Of a stretch of DNA of 64,000 bases, positions 1 through 8,602 are shown piece after piece. Origin of the DNA: Ruegeria meonggei. Lineage in GTDB: Bacteria > Pseudomonadota > Alphaproteobacteria > Rhodobacterales > Rhodobacteraceae. Location of the stretch: NCBI RefSeq assembly GCF_900172215.1, contig NZ_FWFP01000009.1:62001-126000 (forward strand). Direction: 5' to 3'. A model generated the notes under the pieces. It had not been told where the DNA came from. It saw nothing but the letters and a program-made list of their open reading frames with translations, and searched no databases. The stretch's first letter is position 1. The number at the start of each line of letters is the position of its first letter. A program made the position numbers and the translations under genes.

Positions 1-2
1 AT

Positions 3-1055
3 ATCCTGCGCGAATTTATCGAAATGAACGAGGCGCAGCTGTTCGCCCTGACCGCCACCGATGCAGTGGCCGGAGAGCTGGTGAACTCGGTCATCAAACT
101 CAGCACCCCGCGCGATCTGTTCAACCTGCACAAGATCGAGGTTGAAGTCGACACCGCAGGCGGCACCCTGCGCAAAGCTCAACAATTGGCGGGCATGGTC
201 GAAAAATTCAAATCCGAAGAAGACGCCTGGTTTGATGACGTGCTGATCGCCCGGATGATCGAAACGGCAAAGGAAACCGGCGACGTAACGCGCAACCCGG
301 TGCGTCCGCACCACACCGCCTTCGAGCAGCGCAACTTCTGGACGGCGCATTTTGGCGGGCTGTATCTGTTCCCGGACATGGACCACCCGGCTGCGATCTG
401 CATGGGTGAAAAGCCCGATGATCTGCCGATCAAATACACCTTTGACCCCTCGCAGAGGAACCAGATTGCCAAGTTCCTGGATTACAACGATCTGGTCGAA
501 CCCATCGTCAAAGCGCGCGGCGTGGATGCCGCCGCGATCCTGCGGCAAAAGATGGATTTCCTGACTATCGACGCTGCCGCAAATGCCGACGTCGACCTCA
601 GCGCTTTGGATCGCAGCGACATGCGGCGTCTGGCCCGCAACCACGCTGAGCATCTTCCCGAGGCCTATCACGGATTGGCGCAGCTGCTGCGCTGGGCGAC
701 TGATGGCGGGCAGTGGCCGCGTATCACCTCGGATCACCCGGCCTACTTCTATACCCTGCGCGCCGCCGATACCCCGAACCGCGATCTGGTGAACATGCTG
801 CTGGCCGAGCTTGCGCCCTTGGACCCGCGCCAGATGTTCATCTGCCACAAGGAACTGTTTTACAGCACCTATGCGTCCTGGCCAGAGACCAAAAAAGCCT
901 ATGTTGCCGACTTCCTTGCGCGCGAGTATCAGGTGGACAAATCAGGCGCTCGCGCCGCGCTGTTCGGGCACGAGCCGGACATGAGCGGTGACGACCGCGT
1001 CAGCGAGGCGCTGATTTCGCGTGTTGGCCCCTGGGGTGCGGTGAGGAAAGGTTAA
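3..1055 (+). CDS. DUF6638-like hypothetical protein, 5' end cut by window edge
   Basis: The frame is open to the first base of the window, and the first in-frame ATG (base 24) has no Shine-Dalgarno sequence, so the true start probably lies outside. At least 343 residues are encoded. The protein is soluble, with no signal peptide or membrane segment, and is rich in charged and aromatic residues (for example FEQRNFWTAHFGGLYLFPD around residue 100). It resembles proteins that Roseobacter genomes label DUF6638; the function is unknown. It is followed after one base by two small membrane-protein genes on the same strand, suggesting one operon. The family name is from memory and moderately sure; that the frame is coding is sure. 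Confidence 0.75.
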   Translation: MLREFIEMNEAQLFALTATDAVAGELVNSVIKLSTPRDLFNLHKIEVEVDTAGGTLRKAQQLAGMVEKFKSEEDAWFDDVLIARMIETAKETGDVTRNPVRPHHTAFEQRNFWTAHFGGLYLFPDMDHPAAICMGEKPDDLPIKYTFDPSQRNQIAKFLDYNDLVEPIVKARGVDAAAILRQKMDFLTIDAAANADVDLSALDRSDMRRLARNHAEHLPEAYHGLAQLLRWATDGGQWPRITSDHPAYFYTLRAADTPNRDLVNMLLAELAPLDPRQMFICHKELFYSTYASWPETKKAYVADFLAREYQVDKSGARAALFGHEPDMSGDDRVSEALISRVGPWGAVRKG

Positions 1056-1056
1056 G

Positions 1057-1323
1057 ATGTTCGGAGCGCTACGCTTGTTTCTGATTTTACTGGTTGTCCA
1101 GACGATTGCCTATTTTGCGCTGTCTCTGTATTCGCGGAGCGTTCGTCGGCGCAAACTGGCGGATTGGTGGGACGCGAAGGGTAAAACCGGTAACAAGGAA
1201 GCTTTTGTCGCGCGCGGGCTTCACGTCTATGACAATTCGTTTCGTCGCAAGCTGATCTTGGGTGTCTACATTGTGCCCTGGCTGGCGATTGGCGCGCTGA
1301 TCTATATTGTGAACTATATGTGA
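1057..1323 (+). CDS. small two-span membrane protein
   Basis: An 88-residue protein starting immediately after the preceding stop codon. A hydrophobic segment at residues 3-22 and a second at about 66-86 flank a basic middle (SRSVRRRKLADWWDAKGKTG), so both termini probably lie on the same side of the inner membrane with a cytoplasmic basic loop. I do not recognise a named family. Its position between a soluble unknown and the DUF1523 membrane protein, with spacings of 1 and 10 bases, implies co-transcription and probably a shared role in the envelope. Confidence 0.75.
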   Translation: MFGALRLFLILLVVQTIAYFALSLYSRSVRRRKLADWWDAKGKTGNKEAFVARGLHVYDNSFRRKLILGVYIVPWLAIGALIYIVNYM

Positions 1324-1333
1324 GGGTTACGGC

Positions 1334-1978
1334 ATGGCCTATTTGAAATGGGCATTCATTCTGATTTTCTGGGGCACGATTGCCGTGATCCTGCAGTATT
1401 CCTTGCCGCAGCGTGACATCGTCCGCATTGTTAACACCTATGAAGAGCGGCAGGATTTGAACGATTGGACCCGGATTTTCTGGTCCGAACCTGATGACCA
1501 GTCGACCAGCTTATCCAACCGGGATGTCCAGTTCATTCAGGCGGTGCGCGCAAACGGCAAGCCGATCGTCTACAGGAACGAGGACACCAGTTGGGGTTGG
1601 CCGCCATATTTCAAGTTTGACACAGCCAACCTGTATACCGAAGCCAATGACGCGATCTCTGACAAGAATGATCCGGACTGGGTTGTCGTCACCCACTATG
1701 GCTGGCGCAACGAGTTCATGTCGATCTTTCCCAATGCGGTCTTCATCAAACAAGTCGACGGTCCTGATGTGCGCATCATCCCCTGGTTCAACATAATCTT
1801 CCTGACCGTTTTCTTTGCCATCGTCTGGGCGCTGTGGGTGCGCTGGCGCCGGTTCCGTCAGCGGCGTATCGATCCGGTGTTGGAAAGTGTCGAAGACGGG
1901 TTTTACGCCGCCGGTGACGCGATTGAAGAGCGGGGCAGCAAATTCAGACGCTGGCTGGACAGCTGGAAATCAAAGTGA
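1334..1978 (+). CDS. DUF1523 family membrane protein
   Basis: A 214-residue protein with an N-terminal membrane segment (residues 4-22), a periplasmic-looking domain of about 120 residues containing the conserved-looking string THYGWRNEFMSIFPN, and a second membrane segment at about 150-170 followed by a basic cytoplasmic tail. This layout and the SWGWPPYFKFDTANL stretch match the DUF1523 family of Alphaproteobacteria, whose role is unknown. It is the last gene of a three-gene + strand unit and ends 55 bases from the convergent flgI stop. Confidence 0.8.
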   Translation: MAYLKWAFILIFWGTIAVILQYSLPQRDIVRIVNTYEERQDLNDWTRIFWSEPDDQSTSLSNRDVQFIQAVRANGKPIVYRNEDTSWGWPPYFKFDTANLYTEANDAISDKNDPDWVVVTHYGWRNEFMSIFPNAVFIKQVDGPDVRIIPWFNIIFLTVFFAIVWALWVRWRRFRQRRIDPVLESVEDGFYAAGDAIEERGSKFRRWLDSWKSK

Positions 1979-2032
1979 AAATCCCGCGCGGTCATTGATC
2001 CAGACTTGGAACTGACCGGGCCCTTGGTCCGA

Positions 2033-3127
2033 TCACCGAACTATGAATTCAGCATGCAGCGCGCCCGCGGCTTTGATTGTTTTCAATATGTCGATCATGT
2101 CGCGGGGCGATACCCCGAGCGCATTCAGCCCGGCCACAACCTCGGACAAGGTGGTTGCTTCGGGTATTTCAGCCAATCCGGTGCCTTCCTCTTCTTCGAT
2201 ACCGGCAATGGTTCTGGGCACGACCACGGTTTCGCCCCGCGCGAAGGGGTTCGGTTGGACGGCGATTGGTGCCTCTTCAACAGTCAGGGTCAGGTTGCCC
2301 TGAGACACCGCAACGCGTGAGATGCGGACTTCTTGGCCCATGACAATCGTGCCTGAGCGTTGATCGACGACAACGCGCGCTTTGGATTCCGGTTCAACCA
2401 GTATATTCTCGATCCGCCCCAAGGCGTGAGCAGTTGAAACGGCCTGTGTTGCCGCAATGTTCAGTTCCACGGTACCGGAATCCCGCATGATGGCCACGGT
2501 CCGGTTGAATTCGGTGTTGATCGCAACTTCGATACGACCGGCGGTTGTGAAATCAGGTTCGCGCAGGGCCAATCGCATTTGCGTCAGGTTTGACAATTCA
2601 AACTCAATCTCGCGCTCGACCCGGGCACCAGAGGGAATAACGCCCGAGGTCGGCACGCCGCGAACAACCGATGCGGCCTCACCCTCGGCTACGGCACCGC
2701 CTGCCAGCACGGTGCCCTGTGACACAGCATAAATCTGCCCGTCTGCGGCATTGAGTGGGGTCATGATAAGGGTTCCGCCCAGCAGGCTTTTGGAATCGCC
2801 GATGGCAGAGACGGTCACATCGATCTGGCCGCCAACGCGCGAAAAAGGCGGCAGGCTTGCAGTCACCAGAACGGCGGCCACGTTTTTGGGGCGGAAATCC
2901 TCGCCGTTGACGTTGACGCCCAACCTTTCGAGAATGTTGGACATGATCTCTTCGGTAAAAGGCGAATTCCTGAGCCCGTCACCGGTTCCATTCAGCCCTA
3001 CTACCAGACCGTAACCGACCAGATCGTTTCCGCGGACTCCGTCGAAGTCCACCAGATCTTTCAGTCGGATAGCGCCGGCGGAGGCCAGGCCAGGAAGCAA
3101 CATCAGAAGAAAAACAAGAACTCTCAT
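2033..3127 (-). CDS. flgI: flagellar P-ring protein FlgI
   Basis: The 364-residue protein begins with a signal peptide (MRVLVFLLMLLPGLASA) and continues with the typical FlgI opening (IRLKDLVDFDGVRGNDLVGYG, here cut into IRLKDLVDF and VGYGLVVGLNGTGDG). It ends with the usual C-terminal helix region (AAGALHAEFIVR). FlgI forms the periplasmic P ring around the flagellar rod. Length and both ends are normal, so this gene alone in the flagellar remnant appears intact. Its ATG overlaps the stop of the upstream flgL fragment by four bases, the normal coupled arrangement. It is the last gene of the minus-strand flagellar unit. Confidence 0.95.
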   Translation of the reverse strand: MRVLVFLLMLLPGLASAGAIRLKDLVDFDGVRGNDLVGYGLVVGLNGTGDGLRNSPFTEEIMSNILERLGVNVNGEDFRPKNVAAVLVTASLPPFSRVGGQIDVTVSAIGDSKSLLGGTLIMTPLNAADGQIYAVSQGTVLAGGAVAEGEAASVVRGVPTSGVIPSGARVEREIEFELSNLTQMRLALREPDFTTAGRIEVAINTEFNRTVAIMRDSGTVELNIAATQAVSTAHALGRIENILVEPESKARVVVDQRSGTIVMGQEVRISRVAVSQGNLTLTVEEAPIAVQPNPFARGETVVVPRTIAGIEEEEGTGLAEIPEATTLSEVVAGLNALGVSPRDMIDILKTIKAAGALHAEFIVR

Positions 3128-3537
3128 CTCAGGAAATTCACCAGCGACAGGTTCGCGTTACGAACGGTTACGGAATACAGGCTTTCTAACTGGAACTGGA
3201 CGGTCTGCAGTTGTGCCGCGGTTTGGTAGGGGTCCGCTGCCAACAGTTCGTTCCGGCTGAATTCCAGGCTTGTGCGCGCGGCGCTGTTGCGCGTTGCGGC
3301 TTGTTCAATCCGGGCCTCGGCAAATCCTACCAAAGCACGCAGGTTCACGGTGTCGTTTTGGGTGTTGGCCAGGTCAACACCCAGTTGAGTGAACAACGCT
3401 GTGCGTTGATCGGACGGCACGGCCAGAGCCGTGTCCGACACCACGGCCGCGACAGCGATATCCCGCAAGGCCGTTTTCAAAGCGGGATCCGTGGCGGTAA
3501 GGGGGATGGTGACGCTTTCATTTTCGGATATGCGCAT
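3124..3537 (-). pseudogene. flgL: FlgL fragment, C-terminal part only
   Basis: The 137-residue frame matches only the C-terminal part of the hook-filament junction protein FlgL. It includes the terminal D0 helix (about SLEFSRNELLAADPYQTAAQ and QTVQFQLESLYSVTVRNANL), as in flagellins. Alphaproteobacterial FlgL proteins are usually well over 300 residues; the N-terminal D0/D1 helix and the central region are missing. The ATG at 3537 is probably an internal methionine of the former gene and overlaps the end of the truncated flgK by 20 bases in another frame. One deletion taking the 3' end of flgK and the 5' part of flgL explains this. Without the N-terminal helix it cannot form a normal junction zone. 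Confidence 0.85.
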
Positions 3538-4795
3538 TGCTGCCAGCCTTTGACAGCAGCGCCTCGGTTAGGTCGGCCGCGCGCATGTTGCCGGTGCCAA
3601 AACTTGAACTTGCAACCGGTCGCGCGTCACTTAGTACGGCACCAAAGGCCCTCAGTTGCATGGCGTTGCCCGGGTCTCCAGGGGCGAGTGCCCCTAGCCC
3701 TGCCCGCAGTTTCCAGCTGTCGCCGCCATTATCCGGGTCAACAACCGTGTTCAGGCTGATACGCGACGCCAGCCCGGCCGGCGCGGTCACGTCAAAGCGG
3801 TTGCCGTCATCCGTGAACACCCCCGGGTCGGTTGCCAGTGCCGTCGGGTCCAGGCCGGGGGTTTCAAAACGCTCAATCAGGTCACGGGCTACAGTGTCCA
3901 GATGGGTTTGGGTCTCGACGGCCAGCTCATCCCGGATCTGGAACTGTGCCATCAGCGAGCCGCCCCTGATCTGGGCACTGTCGCCGCTGGTGCGCACAGG
4001 GTTGCCATTCATTTCCAGCCCCGAGAGCAACCCGTTTGCCACAGTCATATGCGGTTTGGTGTCGCCGGTTGTCGTAAACGAGAATTCCGCGGCGGTGCTT
4101 TCCAACAGGATCAAGCCGCCGTCTGAATAGAGTGAGACCTGATCATTCGCGCGGGGCACGGCGTTCACCGGCACCAGTTCGTTAACCTGATCGATCAGCA
4201 CCTGTCGCTGGTCCAGCAACGCGTTGATATCGCCGCCCGAATATTTGATCGCTGGCAGTCTGGCATTCAGTTCCTCAATATCCTTGAGGGTCTGGTTCAG
4301 GCGATCCACCTGCTTGCCGATCGCGCGATCCGCGTCTGATCGCACCTGCCGCAGCCCCTCGGACGCGGCGTTCAGGCCCGTTGCCAAGTCCCGGCCTGTG
4401 CGGGCGACCTGATCCAACCGCTCGGCCGAGTCGGGCAGGCTTGCGGCCGTAATCAGGCTGCCATCAAAATCCGCCAGACGTGTGGCCAGCGAAGTCGCAT
4501 CATCCGCAGATCCAACAAGGCCTTCCAGCCGGGTATGAAAATTGGACAGCGCGGTTTGATGGGCCAGATCAGCATCGGTGGTGCGGCGATTTGCGGCCAG
4601 AATCGGATTCTGGTGTCTGACCACACCGGCCGTACGCACGCCATTGCCTGTGATCGCGTTTGTTGTCAGTTCCAGAGACCTGCGCGCATAGCCGGGCGTC
4701 AGTGCGTTGGCGATATTGTCCGACACAACCGATGCACCACGGCTGGCAGCAGTCAATCCGCTGAGAGCGTTGTTCAATGCTGTCGACATGTTCAT
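3518..4795 (-). pseudogene. flgK: FlgK hook-associated protein 1, C-terminus missing
   Basis: The 425-residue product has a normal FlgK N-terminus (NNALSGLTAASRGASVVSDN) and central domain, but runs into AADLTEALLSKAGSNA followed by HIRK and a stop. Normal FlgK proteins continue with a helical C-terminus that ends in a motif of the AYAANARVIQ type; that part, roughly 60 residues, is absent. The last four codons lie in DNA that in another frame belongs to flgL, so the end results from the flgK-flgL deletion. The C-terminal helix pairs with the N-terminal helix in the assembled junction, so the product is unlikely to work. The start has the usual MNMSTALNNAL context. Confidence 0.85.
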
Positions 4796-4828
4796 GAGGC
4801 AGGTCCCCTTCCTGGGTCAGATCCCAAA

Positions 4829-5917
4829 TCAGCGTTTGATATTGGTTGTTTCCTGAAGCATCTCATCCACGGTTTGGATCACCTTGGCGCTGGAAGAGTA
4901 AGCGCGTTGAGTCTGAATCATCGAGGTGAGCTCAGTAGCCACATCGGTGGTGGATTCCTCGCGCGCAAAGGAAATCAAATCCCCCGTCGGGCCTTCGCCC
5001 GCGTTCCACAGGAAGAACGTGCCGCTTTCCCGCGATGGCGCATAGGTCTGGCTGTCCAGTGCTGTCAGACCATTGGGGTTTGGCACATCAGCCAGAGGAA
5101 TCTGGAACATACGGCGACTGACGCCAGTATCATAAAACGCGTAGACATAGCCGTTTTCGTCGACCTGAACACTGGTCATGGTTCCGACGGCCGAGCCGTC
5201 GCGCGTAATCGACACCGGTGCAAACGTGTCAGACAATTGCGTGATCCCGTGCACGATCACTCCCATGATCAGACCCATCACCAGATTCAGCAGCGTGATC
5301 AGCAAGCCGGCCACTGCATCTCCTTTGACGAACTTCGATGCCCCGTCCAGCGAACCGAAGAAGGTCGTCTCTTGCTGTTCCCGTTCGCGCCGCTCCTTGG
5401 CTTGCTGGTGGTCGATGGCCCCGGCGGACATGTCGCTGTCAATGGCCAGCTGCTTGCCGGGCATCCCGTCCAGCGCAAAGCGCGCACCGACTTCGGCCAT
5501 ACGCGCAGCACCTTTGGTGATGACCATGAAGTTCACGATTAGCAGCACGCCAAACACAACCAGCCCCAGAAAGACGCTGCCGCCCATGACAAACTCGGCA
5601 AAACCTTCGATCACATCCCCGGCGGCGTTAGGGCCGGTATGCCCCTGTCCGATGATCAACTTGGTCGACGAGACATTCAGCGACAGCCGCAACATCAGCG
5701 AGGCTAGCAGGATCGTCGGAAAGGACGAAAAATCCAGCGGCCGTTCGATGAACAGCGTCAGCGTGAAGATCAGGATCGCCAGCGCAAAGGATGTGGCAAG
5801 GCCCATATCCAGCACCCAAGCGGGCATCGGCAGGATCATCATCACAATGACCGTCATCAACGCCAGCGCCAGCAAAACAGTAAGAGAGAAAAGGGAACGG
5901 GCGTCGATCTTGGGCAC
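4829..5917 (-). pseudogene. FlhA N-terminus fused in frame to FlgE C-terminus
   Basis: A 362-residue open frame made of two unrelated flagellar proteins. Residues 1 to about 223 are FlhA, the export-gate membrane protein: membrane segments near 12-60, the conserved RLSLNVSSTKLIIGQG, and GARFALDGMPGKQLAIDSD, ending in a membrane segment at KGDAVAGLLITLLNLVMGL. From about residue 224 (GITQLSDTFAP) to the end it is hook protein FlgE, including SVQVDENGYVYAFYDTG and the D0 helix MIQTQRAYSSSAKVIQTVDE. The junction lies near bases 5243-5252. The rest of FlhA, its cytoplasmic domain, and the first part of FlgE are gone. The fusion is in frame, and the gene sits 9 bases after the lytic transglycosylase stop. 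It cannot be a functional FlhA or FlgE as the families are known. Confidence 0.9.
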
Positions 5918-5926
5918 GCAGAGCTC

Positions 5927-6622
5927 CTAGTTGAACGAGATAAAAGCGGTGGCCGCGTCCGCGGGCGGAACCAGCGACCCCAACACACTGGTGCCGGTGT
6001 GCGGGGCGATGACCGGGATCAGAGGTGTAGAGGTCGCAGTGAACGGATCGCGGGTCATAGGCTGGGTCGCAGCAGGTAGATTATGGTCCAGCTGGGCCAG
6101 CACTGACTGAAACCGGCCGGAATAGGCGTGGGCCAGTTCAGGGGTGCGGGAATGATAGGCGCCCACGGCATCAGGCCACGATCCCAGTTCCGCATACAGC
6201 TCGGTCAGAAACCGGGCGGCATAGGTCGCGTTCTCGTCCGGGTCGAACATGGCGTCGATGGATCGAAACGCCTTGCCATGCCAGCGGTAATTGATCTGAA
6301 AGCAGCCGATATCAAAGCTGCGTTTGCCCGCTTTGAAGATGTTGAAGACATAGGTTTTTGCTTCGAACTCTGAGGTGAACCAATATCCCTGCCCTTCGAC
6401 ATTGATTGTCCAGGGCCAGGGTTCCAGCCGTCCATCCCGGGTGCGCCCGGTTTCCACCCGCGCAATCGCGCGCAATACATTCAGCGGAACGCCCTCGGCC
6501 GAAGCGGCGCGCTGGGCGGCTGTGTCGCAGATACCTGCCACGCGGGCGTCGGGCATGGAATAGCCCTGTTGCGCATTCAGCAGCGCAAGGAATGTCATTC
6601 CAAAGATCGTGCGATGGGGCAT
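5927..6622 (-). CDS. lytic transglycosylase (SLT domain), flagellar-cluster type
   Basis: The 231-residue secreted protein has a weak N-terminal signal peptide (about residues 1-25). The soluble lytic transglycosylase domain follows with the catalytic glutamate in ARVETGRTRDG and the motif FDIGCFQINYRWHG. Such enzymes cut peptidoglycan, and Roseobacter flagellar clusters carry one that probably opens the wall for the rod. The end (AATAFISFN) shows no sign of truncation. It is the first gene of the minus-strand flagellar unit, followed after 9 bases by the FlhA-FlgE fusion, so it would still be transcribed with the damaged genes. Confidence 0.85.
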   Translation of the reverse strand: MPHRTIFGMTFLALLNAQQGYSMPDARVAGICDTAAQRAASAEGVPLNVLRAIARVETGRTRDGRLEPWPWTINVEGQGYWFTSEFEAKTYVFNIFKAGKRSFDIGCFQINYRWHGKAFRSIDAMFDPDENATYAARFLTELYAELGSWPDAVGAYHSRTPELAHAYSGRFQSVLAQLDHNLPAATQPMTRDPFTATSTPLIPVIAPHTGTSVLGSLVPPADAATAFISFN

Positions 6623-6632
6623 TCTGCCGGTC

Positions 6633-6654
6633 CGGGATTCTGATCAGTCCCGGC
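6633..6654. repeat. inverted repeat upstream of the transglycosylase
   Basis: The arms CCGGGA (6633-6638) and TCCCGG (6649-6654) are separated by ten bases, between the stop of the Lrp/AsnC gene and the start of the transglycosylase. It could be a weak terminator without a clear T tract, or a regulatory site. No function can be assigned from sequence alone. Confidence 0.4.
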
Positions 6655-6695
6655 CACGCTAGGGGCAGTTGGGTTTACAGAGGGTTAGCGGCGGT

Positions 6696-7124
6696 TCAGA
6701 TTCGATCAATCCGCCGACCAAACACCACGCTTGTATTGGTGCGCAGCACGCCGGGGACCTTGGCCAGCTCGTCGACCAGAATATCCAGATCCTCGATCCG
6801 GGGGGCCTCGGCTGACAGCAGCAGGTCGAACTCACCATTGATCGACAGGCACAGCTTGACCTCTGGATAGGCCTCGAGCCGTTTGATGATGCGCGTTGTT
6901 TCCTTTTGCTGCACTTCCAGCAGAACAACGACCTGCACGCGCGGTGCATCTTCTGGGCTGCTCAGAACCACCGAATACCCCGCGATCACACCGCGTTCCT
7001 CCATCCGGTGGATGCGCTCATGCACGGTTGTGCGCGCCACGCCCAGTTTCGCCGCGATCTTCGAGGTCGACTCGCGGGCGTTGTGTTGAAGGGCGGCGAT
7101 GATACGGCGGTCTAACTGATCCAT
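6696..7124 (-). CDS. Lrp/AsnC family transcriptional regulator
   Basis: From the ATG at 7124 the protein is 142 residues (MDQLDRRIIAALQHNARES). It has the N-terminal winged helix-turn-helix (SKIAAKLGVARTTVHERIHR, residues about 20-40) and a C-terminal RAM ligand-sensing domain (VVVLLEVQQKE to the end, with the typical GEFDLLL). A longer frame reaching a TTG at 7163 would overlap the upstream transporter gene and adds no family-like sequence, so the ATG is preferred. The gene lies 35 bases downstream of the MFS gene on the same strand, suggesting that it controls or is co-expressed with that exporter. The ligand is unknown. Confidence 0.9.
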   Translation of the reverse strand: MDQLDRRIIAALQHNARESTSKIAAKLGVARTTVHERIHRMEERGVIAGYSVVLSSPEDAPRVQVVVLLEVQQKETTRIIKRLEAYPEVKLCLSINGEFDLLLSAEAPRIEDLDILVDELAKVPGVLRTNTSVVFGRRIDRI

Positions 7125-7159
7125 GGTAGCCAAGGTGTAGAGCAGACAGGCCCGGGGGC

Positions 7160-8392
7160 TCAAGAGATGTCGGGATGTTCTTTGGAAACTGTTTTGTGGT
7201 CAGTGCCTGGCGCGATCAGCGTCGCTGCGACAAGGCCGGGTACGGCGGCCAAAGTCATCCAGGCCAGTGTCTGCGCCGTGCCGGTTTGTGTCAGGATCCA
7301 GCCCGCCAGCGGATAAAGCACCAGCCAGCAGGCATGGGACAGGGTAAACTGTGCTGCAAAAACCGCAGGGCGATCCTCGGGGCGGGCCGAGCGGGTCAGC
7401 AATCGGCCCGAAGGCGTCAACGTTGCGGAATAGCCAAACCCGACACAGGCCCAGAGCAATGTCAGCCCGGTCAGTGAGACCGACGTAAGCGCAAAGGCCG
7501 TGGACGACATGGCCATGGACGCGGTGCCGAAGATCGCACCACTCAGCATAACGCGCCGGTCTTTGTACTTGCCCAACAGGCGGGGCAGAATCAGGGCCGC
7601 CAGCATTGAACCGCCACCAAACCCGGCCAGCGCAATGGCAACTGCGCTTGCCGAAAGGCCCAGATCGGTGCGCACGATGACCACGGTGTTGACGATGACC
7701 ATCGCGCTGAGCGCCGCCGCTGCCCAGCTGAGCGCCAGCAACCCGCGCAGGCGCGGCGTGGCCAGATACAGGCGAACACCGCGGGTAGTGCGCTGATAGA
7801 TGCCCCGGCGCTTTGTGGACTGGGGTGAGGGCAGCGCCACTGACACCACAAGCAGGGCCGAGGCGACAAAACCCAGGCCGGTGCCCCAAAACAGGTTGTC
7901 AAAACTGACAAACAGCAAAAGTGCGGCGGCCAGCATCGGGCTGAGCAGGCTTTCCATGTCGTATGCAAGCCGCGACAGGGACAGTGCCTTGGTATAATCC
8001 TGCTCGTCGGTCAGAACGTCCGGGATCGTCGCCTGAAACGCCGGGGTAAATCCGGCAGAGGCAGATTGCAGCACAAAGATCAGCGCATAGATCTGCCAGA
8101 TCTCGGTCACAAACGGCAGGCACATTGCCACCAACGCGCGCACCACATCCAGCGCCACCAGCATCCGGCGCCGGTCGGCACGCTCGGCCAGTGCGGCCGC
8201 AATGGGCGCAATGACCACATAAGCCACCATCTTGATCGTCAGCGCGGTGCCCAGAACCAGCCCAGCGGCGTCTCCGGCCAGCTGATAGGCCAACAGTCCC
8301 AGCGCAACCGTGGCGAGGCCAGTGCCAGTCAGCGCCACGACCTGAGCCGCCAGCAAATGGCGATACGTGCGGTTCTGTAAAACGCTCAGCAT
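7160..8392 (-). CDS. MFS transporter
   Basis: The 410-residue protein (MLSVLQNRTYRHLLAAQVVA) has about twelve hydrophobic segments and the cytoplasmic loop ALAERADRRRMLVALDVVRA between segments 2 and 3, the MFS motif A region. The layout resembles the drug/siderophore exporter branch (MFS_3, EntS-like). The ATG at 8392 is preferred over an in-frame TTG at 8416, because AAGGAAA lies upstream of the ATG and the family start is near RTYRHL. The Lrp/AsnC gene follows at 35 bases. The substrate cannot be read from sequence. Confidence 0.88.
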   Translation of the reverse strand: MLSVLQNRTYRHLLAAQVVALTGTGLATVALGLLAYQLAGDAAGLVLGTALTIKMVAYVVIAPIAAALAERADRRRMLVALDVVRALVAMCLPFVTEIWQIYALIFVLQSASAGFTPAFQATIPDVLTDEQDYTKALSLSRLAYDMESLLSPMLAAALLLFVSFDNLFWGTGLGFVASALLVVSVALPSPQSTKRRGIYQRTTRGVRLYLATPRLRGLLALSWAAAALSAMVIVNTVVIVRTDLGLSASAVAIALAGFGGGSMLAALILPRLLGKYKDRRVMLSGAIFGTASMAMSSTAFALTSVSLTGLTLLWACVGFGYSATLTPSGRLLTRSARPEDRPAVFAAQFTLSHACWLVLYPLAGWILTQTGTAQTLAWMTLAAVPGLVAATLIAPGTDHKTVSKEHPDIS

Positions 8393-8602
8393 CCGGTGTG
8401 GGTTTCCTTTGACCAATCCGGCACGGGTTCTGTACCGGGGGCAATCCTGTGACCCTACGGCGCGGTGCCTGCATTTCCTATTGTCCCGTCAATGGCTTCG
8501 GGGTCAAGAAATCCGCGCATCTTGGCCGCATTCTATTGATAGCGTTGAGTTTACGGATCAAACCTCCTATCTCGGGGGCGATATCGCATAAAGGAAGACC
8601 CC

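Noticed and set aside
6696..7163. Lrp/AsnC start at TTG 7163
   Set aside because: It would overlap the MFS stop region and adds residues unlike the family; ATG 7124 gives the standard N-terminus.
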